From NCBI GenBank assembly GCA_029582165.1, contig CM055869.1:55253518-55317517 (forward strand): a stretch of DNA of 64,000 bases, given 5' to 3'. The notes beneath the pieces are model-generated. The model saw only the letters and a list, made by a program, of their open reading frames with translations, did not search any database and was not told where the DNA came from. Source of the stretch: Portulaca oleracea (taxonomy: Eukaryota; Streptophyta; Magnoliopsida; Caryophyllales; Portulacaceae). Positions within the stretch are counted from its first letter, which is position 1. Every line of letters begins with the position of its first letter. The position numbers and the translations under genes were made by a program. Positions 44,503-55,200 of this stretch are shown here, one piece after another.

Positions 44503-46218
44503 TTAATTGGAAACAGCGTCAACTATGCTCTGAACAACTTGAGCCAATTGAAAGACATTAGCCAAAAGTTCAACATACGCCCACACATCGACACCGGATC
44601 CAGCATGGTTAGTCCTAATAGCATGCCCGACACGCACATTAGGAGTAGTAGCCCTCGCCGTTTTGAGCAAGCAACCAACATGGATATGAATGTCACAATC
44701 CTTACAATGGTACCTCCAACCCTTGCATTTCTTCTCACAAACGTCACACTCTTCCTTGTACTCCAAGTAATGGAGCTGGAGAGGGTGGAGCGGGTGTTTG
44801 GGGTGGTTTTCCCAGACCTCAGGGACGAGGCTACAAGTGGGGTGCAGGAAGAACTTACAATCCTCGGCTTCACACCTGTAAGTGTGAAGCAAGAAGGATA
44901 TTATCGATCTCATCCATTAAACACAACCAAATATAGAAAAATTTTGTCAAAATTTTTCAAGTTGACCAACTTTTTCGGAAAATTTATTAACCAAACATTC
45001 CAAAAGTCCCGAAAACCCAAATTATACCATATACCATGGAGCACCTAATTAGGTACTCCACATGCAACTGAAATATACATATCAGTTTATATTTTTATGA
45101 ACAAAATTTATAAATTAAATATATTGATGAATTTGACAACAATGTTGATAAATTTGCACTAAATTTCACCATAATTACTAACGAATTTCTTTTGAAAATC
45201 TAACACCTGGTAGCAGTGGCAGATCTAGTTTTTAAAGCAAGGGTGTTCAATATATTACTATACATACTTCTTTAGTAAACATATAATTAATAATTTGCCA
45301 AATTATACTAATTTCTTTCCTTTTTTCTTTTTGAGTTAAAAGAGCCCGTGGACACCTCCAGCTCATGAAAGGGGCTTCGTCCTTGCTTGGTAACTAGGAC
45401 CTTGGTTCTTTTGGGTGGCTTCATAGTTGTTGTGACTGTCTATTTTCTAGTTTTGTGGTTGTATCTTCTAGTTTCTGCTATTTTTTTTTTATTGTTATTG
45501 GTTTGTTTCTACTGTTTTTACTGTTTTTGAGGACATTTTGTAGCATCTTTTATGCTTTTAGCATTTATGGCTTCCAACTATAAAAAAAAAACTAGGACCT
45601 TCAAGTAATACCATACAACAATTGATCAATGAATTCCACATTAAATTAACTAGGTGCGTTTGATTGGTCAATAATCCCGGGGAAATAGTCAATTTTTCCG
45701 GGTTGACTTATTTTTCCCATGTTTGGGTGTGGGTTGACCTTGGGAAAAATTTCACAGTGGGTGCACCACTTTCTCCATTCTCCAAGGAAAATTTTTTCTT
45801 GGGGGGCTAAGGAGAATTTTTCCCATGGAAAACTTTCCATAGGAAATTTTCTCCGTGGAAAATTTTTCTAGGGTTCCTACCAAACGCTCCCTATAGGAAA
45901 AAATATTTCATTAGCAATAAATCCATAAAATTACCGGTAGACCATCCCCTGTACGAAGCCCCGACAAAGGCGGAACTTGTGGAGGAGGTAGGGCCGCGAC
46001 CTCAGGGAGAGGCGGTGCTGTGGGTGGGCGAACGAGGATAGCGTTTCGGGGAGGGTCCCACAGAGTGGGTGGACCCCGACATCACACAGATTGCATTGGT
46101 ATCGCTTGCCTGTGCCCTCGGACTTGCATACTTTGCAAGTGAAGCTAGAGTTTGTGTACAACTCTTTGAGTTTGTGCTCGCTGTGGGAGCAGTGTCTAAT
46201 CCACTTCTCTTCACTCAT
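44503..46218 (-). CDS. DC1 domain-containing protein (intact, intron in the second finger)
   Basis: Exon 1 46218-45935 and exon 2 44875-44503 join in phase 2 (CG|G, Arg) over a 1,059-bp intron to give 218 residues. Fingers: WIRHCSHSEHKLKEL with FTCKVCKSEG and YQCNLCDVGVHPLC; HPQHRLSLR with HKFRLCRGF and YRCEAEDCKFFLHPTC; HPKHPLHPLQL with EECDVCEKKCKGWRYHC and CDIHIHVGCL. In the second unit the first Cys of the usual HxCxLC pair is Phe (HKFRLC), a lost zinc ligand. The C-terminus is amphipathic (VFQLAQVVQSIVDAV), like that of the gene at 23669. The frame is open. The intron contains MITEs (45653-45891 and a relative of 4801-5031). Confidence 0.88.
45224..45385. repeat. Decayed relative of the GGCGGATC MITE
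   Basis: Starts GTGGCAGATCTAG followed by AAGGGTGTTCAATATATTA, and near its right end has GAGCCCGTGGACACC, paralleling 4801-5031 (GGATCTAG, GGTGTCC, CGTGGACACCC). The right terminus is lost or altered. Confidence 0.4.
45653..45891. mobile_element. MITE with GGTGCGTTTGATTGG ends in the DC1 intron
   Basis: The left end GGTGCGTTTGATTGG and right end CCTACCAAACGCTCCC are inverted; TA flanks both sides. The interior repeats GAAAATTTTTCC phrases. Related to 42463-42870. Confidence 0.65.
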
Positions 46219-46439
46219 GTTTTAATTACCTCAAATTGTTTTTCTAATTTTGATATCAATTCAAAGTGTAATAATGAGGAAAAATTGTGTTTTGTAACTC
46301 TCACTCAACTTTTACTAGTGTTTATTGTAACTGAGAAAGTGTAGTGTATCTATCTCTATATATTTAAGCTTGCAGATATAGTTGATGGTTGGTTCATCTT
46401 ATCAGTGTGTATGGCATTGACTAGTTGATGAGTAATCGA

Positions 46440-46830
46440 TTCAAACTAGACCAATTCAACGGGTTAGGGACCCGCTCGACCCGGCCTGATCCGAAAAATG
46501 TGGGTCAAGGTCACAATTTAAGAAGGTGACCCGGCCTAACCCGAAAAAAGTTGGGCCCCCGAAGTATGGTCGGGCCGGGTCGGGACAGGGTCAGTGACCC
46601 GGCCCAGCCTGTGACCCGATTAAATACAATTTTTTCAAAATAAAATTTTGATTAAGTTTTAGTTTTTCTGACCCGATCCGGCCCGACTAAATACATAAAT
46701 AAAATACGTAAATTTTTAGGCTTTTTAATTAAAAAAAAATCATTTTATATGTTTGTCGGTCCGTTGACCTGGCCCGTAGGGCTGACAAGCAAAAACTTCC
46801 GACCCGACTGAACCCGACCCGGCCCGACCT
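46440..46830. repeat. GACCCGGCCCGACC-type hAT-like repeat
   Basis: The segment is dominated by GACCCGGCCTGATCCG/GGGCCGGGTCGGG variants in both orientations, against AT-rich flanks. It includes an internal GTAGGGCTGACAAGC phrase resembling hAT termini. Boundaries uncertain. Confidence 0.5.
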
Positions 46831-47468
46831 TTGAACATGTCTAATTGAAACACATAGGTAGATCCATGGATAAGTGGAGGTGGGGTCACGACCACCAATA
46901 AATAAAAATAAGTATAATTTGGTATAAAAATTATAAATTTTGTATATATCTGATAAATATAATAGTGTAATGGTGACCTCTAATTAATAAACCTAGATCC
47001 CGTCGAAACATTTGTACATGGAATTGACTGCAATGGGATTGACGAGTTCACCTCAATTAATGGAGTGAAATGTGTGTTATTGGATCTTTCAAGTGCTAGT
47101 TGTGTTTTTGTTCTTAGTGTCTTGTTTCATTATAAGAATTTTCTTCTGCATTTGGTGCCCCATGTTTGGGGAAAGAAGATGGTATAGCTATGTTAACACT
47201 TCAACTTGAAATGGTGTAACTTGGATGGCACATTTAGGCGTATAAAATGTAGCACTTGGATGGTACATTTAGGGATATAATATGACCCACCAACACGCAT
47301 GAGTCAGAGCTTTAAATTGGTTCCAATTGACCTAAGAATTAAAAATTAGTCGTTACCTACAACTCAGTGGAAAAAGAAGTAGAGAAGGTCTAACGAGAAA
47401 TTTTACTTTAGTTCATTACAATCTAAATTGGAAAAAAAAATCATTTTCAACCTTCCAAATTATGGACA
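46831..47468. other. Intergenic DNA, no gene recognised
   Basis: The phrase GGATGGCACATTTAGGGnTATAA occurs twice (about 47220-47280). The rest is unique-looking AT-rich sequence. No supported coding frame. Confidence 0.35.
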
Positions 47469-47499
<31 letters not shown>

Positions 47500-47504
47500 T
47501 GTAT
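47469..47504. repeat. (TATG)n microsatellite
   Basis: About eight GTAT tetramers directly abut the left end of the copia LTR at 47505. Confidence 0.9.
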
Positions 47505-48138
47505 TGTTGGGTATGGAGACCGAATGAGGAGAAGGAGGAAGCAAAACGGGAAGACGAGAAAGAAAGGGAGAAGGAAGAAGGAGGAGGCGCCATTAGCGCC
47601 GAAAGTCGACGCCACCAACGTCTTGTCTCGAGGAAGAAAAGTGACGCTGCCAACGTCATTTTTGACACCACCAACGCCTCTTATAGTAGCAACGGTTGGC
47701 GTCATGCTGCCAACGCCCAGGGCCCCCCACCAGCGCATGGGTTATTTGTCGCAGCTGCCTTCGGACAATCCCGACGCCAAGATTGTTTTCCTTTTCTACG
47801 TCAAGATTGGTTTCCCTTTTACGGTCGTTTCCTATTCTGCAGTGTTCCTTTTTTGCTGTAGATGTTTCCTTATTATTAGGAAAGTTTCCCTTATACCCTC
47901 TAGTATATATTTGGCCCTAGGTTCTCCTTATGACGTATCCCAGAGAGAATCCCAGTATCCTGTATCTGATTGGGATCAAGTGAGATAGAGAGAAACATAG
48001 CCTGTGTAATTCTAATCCTCTTATTACTTTCCCGCTTTGAATTTTTTCCACATTAAACCTCTAATGTCAATTTTTGATTTCTTTTCCGTTCTTATCTTTC
48101 AATGTTTGTGGTTGCTTGAGTGCTCTTCGATCCTAACA
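47505..48138 (+). mobile_element. Ty1/copia LTR
   Basis: 634 bp from TGTTGGG to CCTAACA (short inverted ends). A TATA-like TATATATTTGG lies near 47902 and a T-rich 3' part ends GCTTGAGTGCTCTTCGATCC. Its last 75 bp recur at about 49390-49466, followed by a primer-binding site, so both belong to one family. The open frame that crosses it (47428-47988) contains the microsatellite and no domain and is not a gene. Confidence 0.75.
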
Positions 48139-48906
48139 ATAGGGAACCTGAGGAGGTATGGAGTGACTCAAGTGACAAGAAGCCAGTGGGAGTTGAGGTG
48201 GTCAAGGTAGGGATGACAATGGGGCAGGGAATCCCCGAACCCGTCGGGGCCCTGCCCCGCTCTAGGGAAAAATCCCCGCCGCCATTGGGGACAGGGACGA
48301 TTTTCCAAAATCCGCTCGGGGACAGGGCGGGGATAGGGACAAAATTTTCCCCATCCCCATTTTCCCCGCCGGGGTGAATTCCCCGTCCCCATCCCCGAAT
48401 CCCTATCCCCGAAAATGTTAAACTTACCAAATAACCTTTATTCAAATTTAATATATATATTAATGGGAAGGATAAAGTAATAATTTCCAATTTATTCTCA
48501 CTTGTTGATGTATTATTGTTTGATTTTGATGTATTATTACTTGAGCAAGTTAAATACGTTGTATTTTGAACATGTTAAAAACCGGGTTCGATTAAAAACC
48601 GAATCCGATTAAAATTTAGTTAAATTTAGGATAGTTTAAAAAATCCCCGTTGGATCCCCGTTGGGGATGGGGATGGGGTAAGAATCATTCCCTGAAGCAG
48701 AGATGGGGACGGGGATGGGGATGCGTTTTGGGAACGGGGTTGGGGACGGGGGTATACTCCCCCATCCCCGATCCGCCCTGTTGTCATCCCTAGGTCAAGG
48801 TTTCTGTTAGGCTTGGTGTCCCTAGGAGGGAAAAGAGGAACCACAAGAAGCTCCACAGGTTGCAGATCAAGCTGCTGAAGAGCCTGAACCACAGGAGCTA
48901 GGTAAA
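48139..48906 (+). pseudogene. Copia-like coding fragment interrupted by an hAT element
   Basis: Between the LTR and the foldback repeat, the plus strand outside the hAT element reads NREPEEVWSDSSDK and, after the insertion, VSVRLGVPRREKRN. The two halves join cleanly when the hAT element and one copy of its target duplication are discounted. Acidic, Ser-rich linkers of this type occur between copia integrase and RT, but no diagnostic motif is present, so the assignment is inference from context. Confidence 0.4.
48208..48792. mobile_element. hAT non-autonomous element with perfect 8-bp target duplication
   Basis: TAGGGATGACAATGGGGCAG on the left and CTGTTGTCATCCCTA on the right are inverted. 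GGTCAAGG flanks both ends exactly (48200-48207 and 48793-48800), the 8-bp signature of hAT transposition. The interior is built of CCCCGTCCCCATCCCCG and its complement around an AT-rich centre. No coding capacity. Confidence 0.92.
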
Positions 48907-49384
48907 AGCTCTAGTGATGATGAGAGTTTAGGTAGGAAGGTGAGAAGAGCAAAGAACAGCCCTAGATTTTGCATCTAATAGTGTGTGGTCATTGATATCG
49001 AGTATACTATAGTCACGGATTTCAAAGAGTGTGGTCATGAATTTCTGGGAGTGTGGTCATGAAATCTATGACCACACTACTCGATATCAATGACCACACA
49101 CCGTTAGATGCGGGAACGAATCCAGTAGGAAGAGAGTTTAAGTAGGAAGGTGAGAAGAGCAAATAGCAGCCCTAGATTTTGCATCTAACAGTGTGTGGTC
49201 ATTGATATTGAGTATTGTGGTCGCGGATTTCAAAGAGTGTGGTCATGAATTTCTGGGAGTATGGTCATGAAATCTATGACCACACTACTCGATATCAATG
49301 ACCACACACCGTTAGATGCAAAATCAAGGGTTGTTATTTGATCTTCACACCTTCTTACCTAAACTCTCTTCCTACTGGATCCAT
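48907..49384. repeat. Foldback element, one and a half tandem copies
   Basis: GAGAGTTTAGGTAGGAAGG, GCATCTAACAGTGTGTGGTC and ATTGATATyGAGTA occur in direct order and then inverted (CTCGATATCAATGACCACAC, CGTTAGATGC, CCTTCTTACCTAAACTCTC). A first shorter copy runs about 48907-49109. A second, with complete arms down to TCCTACTGGATCC, runs about 49110-49384. The pair shares the core GTGTGGTCATGAATTTCTGG. This is a MITE-like hairpin with a tandem or nested duplication. Confidence 0.75.
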
Positions 49385-49560
49385 TCCTCTTGTGTCAATT
49401 TCTAATTTCTTTTCCGTTCTTATCTTTCATTGTTTGTGGTTGCTTGAGTGCTCTTCGATCCTAACAATTAGTATCAGAGCCTGCAGGTTATAGAAAGAGA
49501 ACTCGCTTTCAAACAATGTCGGTAGATAAAGTATGAGAATTCCCATCCTTCATTCTTCAT
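49385..49560 (+). mobile_element. Copia LTR end with primer-binding site and start of the internal region
   Basis: The last 75 bp of the 47505-48138 LTR recur here (to CTAACA at 49466), followed by TTAGTATCAGAGCC, which matches the tRNA-iMet primer-binding site TGGTATCAGAGCC with two changes. The rest of that LTR is replaced by the foldback element, so this is a rearranged 5' end. Confidence 0.65.
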
Positions 49561-49566
49561 TGTATG

Positions 49567-49820
49567 TGTGGAACCATCTCAACCAAAAGCTTAAGCTGAA
49601 GGTTAAATCCCCATGAATGGTTTTTATACTCTAATGTGCCCCTCACGCGAATGCCATTTGGGTTTGAAGCATGGATGCTGCAAAGGCCCTAGGGGTGTTG
49701 AAATTCGAACTTGAGACCTTTAATTTGCTCAGGTCTGATTCTGATATCATATGGAACCATCTCAACCAAAATTTTAAGCTGGTGGTTAAAGCCACGAGAA
49801 TGATTTTTATACTCTTAACA
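49567..49820 (-). mobile_element. 254-bp SMART-like mini LTR retroelement with target duplication
   Basis: Terminal direct repeats of about 70 bp (49567-49636 and 49749-49820) share GGAACCATCTCAACCAAAA, TTAAGCTG and TTTTTATACTCT. GTATG flanks both ends (49562-49566 and 49821-49825). Read on the minus strand the 5' LTR is TGTTAAGAGTATAAAAATC...GGTTCCATA, then TGATATCAGAATCAGACC, a slightly decayed tRNA-iMet primer-binding site. The purine tract GTGAGGGGC precedes the 3' LTR. No coding sequence. This is among the smallest complete LTR-type elements known in plants in form. A deleted copy lies at 35529-35648. Confidence 0.88.
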
Positions 49821-49825
49821 GTATG

Positions 49826-50979
49826 AAAACTCCACTTTTTAGCACATATTCTAATGCCCCTTGTATGTGCTCTTAGAAGCCATGTTATTCTTGTCAATGG
49901 TTTAGAAACCATTCACTAAATAAGACAACAAGAATGACTTGGCTAAGTCTTTCCCTATTTGCTTTCCCTCTCTTGTTCAAAGCAACCCTCTTACCCTGCT
50001 GAAATTGCATATAATAATATGATATGTTCCTTGTAAAAATTAGTATACAATAGACAAGTTTCTTTTATATTACAACATTCAATATGTTATTGAAAATGAC
50101 AAATTACATACATTATTATATGATACGTGGGAAGATTCGTAACCTCTGACTTATTGTTTAAATTTCAAACTTTACATGATAATTTATTATTAAGAGTTCA
50201 TATAATACACGGATCAAAGGAGGACTAGTATACTTGAATATATTTGTTAATCGTTATGCACTTACATCATACATGCAAACTCAAAATCTCAATTGTTTTT
50301 TGGCTTTATAGTTAGATGTTAGTTTGTGGCACCAATCTTTTTGCAAAGGTCTTTATATATATGTAGTTTCAAATCATCCCCAACCCTAAAAAAAAAAAAA
50401 ATATGTAGTTTCTAATGAAGAACATATATTGATTAATTTATAAGTCTTTTTACAAATTTTAATTGCAAACTTCCAAAAAAGATCGATCTCAACCGATCCA
50501 CACTTTTTTAGATATTTCGGGTTTCAGTCTGGTGATCTCAACCGGTCCAAACTTTTTTTTAATATTTCGAGTTTTGGTCTGATCTTCACTAAATTGGTCA
50601 GAGTTGAAATCAGTTGTTTCCAATGTAGTTTTTGATCCACCTTTTTGATATTTTGGATTCCGATCTGATTTGATTTGGTCCAAATTGATATTGAGTGGCG
50701 CCATAAACGTACATCCGGGCTCACAATCATTTTTTTACTCTTCTAAAGGCCATATTATTTTTTGTCTAACACCAGAGAATTCACTTAGGTTAACAAGACA
50801 ACGAAAATGACTCCCATCGATCTTTCCTTATTTGCCCTCCCTCTCTTGCTCAAAGAAACCCTTTCCCTGGTCATGAATTGCATATTATTATATGATATTT
50901 TCTTTCTTAACTCTTAAGACTTTCTTCTGCATGTAATAGTCAATATGTTATTGAAAATGACAAACTACATATATTATTA
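49826..50979. other. Intergenic DNA with a diverged tandem pair, no gene
   Basis: 49860-50300 and 50730-50950 (continuing at 51240-51300 and 51840-51990) are diverged copies of one another: AAGCCATGTTATTCTTGTC / AAGGCCATATTATTTTTTGTC, TTTGCTTTCCCTCTCTTG / TTTGCCCTCCCTCTCTTGC, ATATGTTATTGAAAATGACAAA in both, and TTATAGTTAGATGTTAGTTTGTGG / TTATAGTTAGAAGTTAGTTTGTGG. The second copy is split by two Stowaway-like MITEs. 50470-50720 holds a CCGATCnnATTTGGTC-like repeat. No coding sequence recognised. Confidence 0.5.
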
Positions 50980-51236
50980 CTCCCTCTATTCCATATTAAT
51001 TATTGTCTTTAAAAATTGTACAGTTAAACATTGAAAATTTTGATTATAAATTTCTCAACATATACAACGACTTACTATATAAAATTATTATCATTAACTT
51101 CATAACGAAAAAATTTATCTTAAAAGTATAATATTGTAATTGTCAATAAAATATTATATAAGAAATTATCAATGAAAGAGTAACATTAAATATCGTGACA
51201 GTCAACAAAATGACAATAAATATGGAACATAGGGAG
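50980..51236. mobile_element. Stowaway MITE
   Basis: 257 bp with CTCCCTCTATTCCATATTAA at the left, inverted at the right (AATAAATATGGAACATAGGGAG), flanked by TA on both sides. Classic Stowaway ends and TA target. A close relative is at 52598-52859. Confidence 0.88.
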
Positions 51237-51299
51237 TATGTGAAATGCGAAAAGATTCATCATCCGTGACTTCTCTAAATTTCAAACTTTACATGATAT

Positions 51300-51848
51300 T
51301 CCCCCCGTTTCTAAATAATTGACCTTCATGCTTTTCAAGGTTCATCTTTTTTCAATAATTTTTCATATAATCTATTACATATATTAAAACAAAACCTTCT
51401 AATTGGAACTTTTGCCATGTGTCATCATTAAAAGTTTTCAAATAAAAGAAAAAATAAAAATCATAATTAATAACCTTATTTCTTTTTGAATCAATTAAAA
51501 ACCTTATTAGTTATTACACATATGAACACAAATATTTATTACAAAATTAAAACAATATTCATTAGTTTTTACATATATTAATTTTACAAAGAAACCAATA
51601 TGTAAAAGTGTTTTTTTAAAAATTATTTAATAGAGATTTTAGATTACTCAATTTTAAAAAATTTAACATATATAATTTTCAATTGTGTAATAACTGACGT
51701 TCCTGCGCATTCTGATATAAAACGCTAGTATTTTATTAAAAAATTTAAATCTTATATTTTTATGTAAGTATTTTTTAGTGTGAATCTAACAATATCAATT
51801 TTATACATGATATAAAAAACAGGGCAACAATTAAAAAACCGGAGCAAG
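51300..51848. mobile_element. Stowaway-like element, longer and decayed
   Basis: CCCCCCGTTTCTAAATAATTG at the left is mirrored by CAACAATTAAAAAACCGGAGC at the right. Length of about 550 bp suggests an internal insertion (the AT-rich central 51400-51720). Same terminal family as 33320-33552. Confidence 0.55.
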
Positions 51849-52210
51849 TAATTTATTATTTAGAGTCCTTATAATACACGGGTCAAAGGAGGACTAGTAT
51901 ACTTTTTCACTTTTATATACGTGTACACTGACGTCATACATGCGAGTTCAAAATCTCATTTGTTTTTTTTTTTTTTTTTTTTGGGTTTATAGTTAGAAGT
52001 TAGTTTGTGGCCAACACCAATCTTTTTGCGGCAGTCAATAACAAGAGAAGTTGATACAGCGCGCTAAAAGATTCCTACTATCGCCATTACTAGTCTACTA
52101 CTCCTCTCAGATCTCAATTACCAATGTCAACCTTCAAACGCATAACATCGGAATAAGAGGTCAACTGTAAAGAAAGAGAAAGCTTCAGAGTCAGATTGAT
52201 CCATCCAACA

Positions 52211-55200
52211 ATGGCGGATCCTTCGCAGTCCAATGCTCGTTCCAGCTTCTGGACACAGGCCGACGCTTTGCTCAGAAAGAACCTTATTTACCAGGTTAGT
52301 TGTTTCTCTCTCGATTGTCTGTTATTGCTGACTGAATTTCGTATGAATTGTGAATTTGTGCTGAGTATGTGGCGGTCTTGATTTGGAGTCCGCATTTTGA
52401 GAATTTAGGTTTTGGTGTTTAGCTTCTGTCGGCGATTGATTCTGTTGTCGGTGATTTGGAAGTTCTAGGTTTGATCGAGGATTATATGGTTTTGAATAAA
52501 GCAAGCTTGATTGAGTCACATTGAGAGATTTTGACAAACAATTGAATGTTGAGAATACTTTTGGTCGTTATCAATTCGTTGCTAGAGATGACAAATACTC
52601 CATCTGTTCCATGTTAGTTCTCGTTTATGAAAATCATGCAGTTAAATTTTAAAAATTTTGACCATAAATTTCTCAATATATATAATGAGTCACATTATCA
52701 TATAAAATTGTCATAATTAGGTTCGTAATGAAAAATACTATTATAAAAGTATAATACTATAATTGTTAATAAAATATTATGTAAGAAATTATCAATCAAA
52801 GAGTGTTATTGGAGACCGCAAAGGTCAAAATCAGGACAATTAATATGGAACTGAGGGAGTAGTTAGTTAATTACTTCATTTCATTAGCCTTCTTTTCTTA
52901 AAATTTAGTTAGGTAGCTCATTTCTTAGAATTAGTATGGTTGATGGTCATTTGGTTGTCATATGCTCACTTCACCTTGATTTTCGAACATAGTGGTTTAT
53001 TTCTTTTTAGCAAAGTCAAATTGTTAAAATGTATGAAAATTATGCCATAGTTGAATTTTTTTCCCGACTATGGTAGTTGAAAATCCTTTATTATTAATTT
53101 GGCTAAAATAAAAATCATCTCTTAAAAATATTTGTGTGTCAATAAATATGAATAAGTGTTGCAATAAGTTACTTTGATCAAAATATACTGATTTCAATTT
53201 TTAAGGTAGAACCAACTATTATACTTTTCAACTATGATACTTAAAAAAATATTCAATTATGGTAGAATCTCCTTAAAAATATTAAATTTTGTAAAAATTG
53301 TATCTTAATCAATATATATCGATTTGGCTTTTTGAAGTTGAAATATACTTTTCAACTACCATAATTAAAAAATGAACTAATTGGGTTTTTACCCCTTGAG
53401 TTTTTGAGAAAGTAAGATTTGACCCACCAGGTTTTGAAAATTAGGTTTACCCTACCTCAACTTTAAACTCGTAATTATTTTACCCATTTCCAGCAGAAGA
53501 TAAAATTACCCCTGTAGAAGGGTGTAAAAGTTTGAAATGAGCTTAATCAAAAGTATGAAAAGACATATTTAACCCCCCCCCCCCCAAAAAAAAAAAGAAA
53601 TAACACAGTTGCCGCCTCTCCGTCAGTTCCCATCATCGTATAAAAAGACAATTATCCCAGTCGAATGGTGTAAAAAGTTTGAACTTACCAACGATAAACC
53701 CTAATTTGAATGAAATGGGGTTCTGCAAATTCAAACAAAATTGAAAGAAATACCCTTTCTTCAATTCTCAAATTCAAGTAAGAATGAGGATGAACACAGA
53801 TAATGAAGATGGAGAATGAAGCTTTTAATTTCTAGGATGGATAAATCGAAGAATGAAACCTCAGAGATTGAATGATGATGAGGAAGGGTGGGAAATTCGA
53901 CTGAGAATGATGATGAACATGTATGAAGAAGATGAGAATGGAGCTTTTAGTTTCTAGGATGGATGAGTTAAAGAATGGAACCTCAGGAACGACGATTAGG
54001 AAGGGTAGGGTGGATTTAATTTGTCATGTGTGTAAATGGATTTTTAAATGCAGGGCATTTTGGTTAGTTTACATTAATTTAAAAACTAACTTTATTTGAA
54101 AATGATGTATTTAATCTTTAATACAAAGGTTAGGTGGGGTATTTCTTATTTGGGTTAAAGTTGAGTTAGGATGAACCTTATTTCCAATACCTGGTGGTTA
54201 AAATCCTACTTTTCCAAAAACTCAAGAGTTAAAAACCTAATTAGTTCATTAAAAAAATTTCAACAATGGTAGAATCTCCCTAAAATATATATTGTTGTTG
54301 CTTCAATAATTTACATTATGACTTTTTTTTCTTTTTTGTTGGTGGACTTGTCTATATTTGACTGAAGTCTTTAAGCCATCTTGGTTTTTCCTTGATTTTG
54401 TTGCTAATGAGACTTAAAATAGAGAAAGTGATTGTACAAGGATAGCAATCATAACTTGTTATTGTTTCTTATTTTCATGCAGAGGCGGAATAAACGTTCA
54501 AATGTCCTTCTCATTTCATTCCCTTTAGTGCTGTGTGTTTTGCTCATTGTCTTACAAATGGTGATCAACAATGAATTAAACAAAGCCAAGTATAGATGTG
54601 GTTGTGCACAAGTAAATGGTACAACTGTTTGTGGGATTCAATATTCGACATCTGATCAAGCTGTCAGTTGTCCAATTCCTAGCCCTCCAAAGTGGCCAGC
54701 GTTGATTCAGATCCCTTCCCCAGAATATCGCGCTTCTAGAAATAATTTCATCGCATTCTCAGACTTGCCCAACGAGTCATGCAAACAGACTGGGTCCTGT
54801 CCTGTTACTACACTGATAACTGGGAACAATCAGACGTTTGGACTAAGTATCCCTAACTATCCTTTTTCTATTTAATTGCAGTTGCATTCTCATGAACTTT
54901 CTTTCTGGTAATAATAAGATAATTTATTACCAATGGTCATGACAATTCTCAGTGTGAGAGAGAGGGAGGACCATTACAGTTCAGGCCTCTACTCACAATT
55001 TTCAGTTGTTCGCTATACACTTCCTACGTTTACTACATTTCATCAAAACCTTGCTCTACATGTAAGTGCATCCTGTATACAATGAAGTGTTTCTGCCATA
55101 GACCTATTGCTTGATTTAAGACCCTGTTCCGTTCCTGCCAAATAAGGTAGACAGTTGCTGGTTTGCACATATGCATTATGCCCTTGTCCCTCTTCCCCTC

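Noticed and set aside
47428..47988. A 186-codon open frame on the plus strand
   Set aside because: It translates a TATG microsatellite and a copia LTR; no domain, and its composition follows the LTR.
52322..52537. A minus-strand open frame in ABCA intron 1
   Set aside because: It lies in the 5' part of a normal intron and shows no domain.
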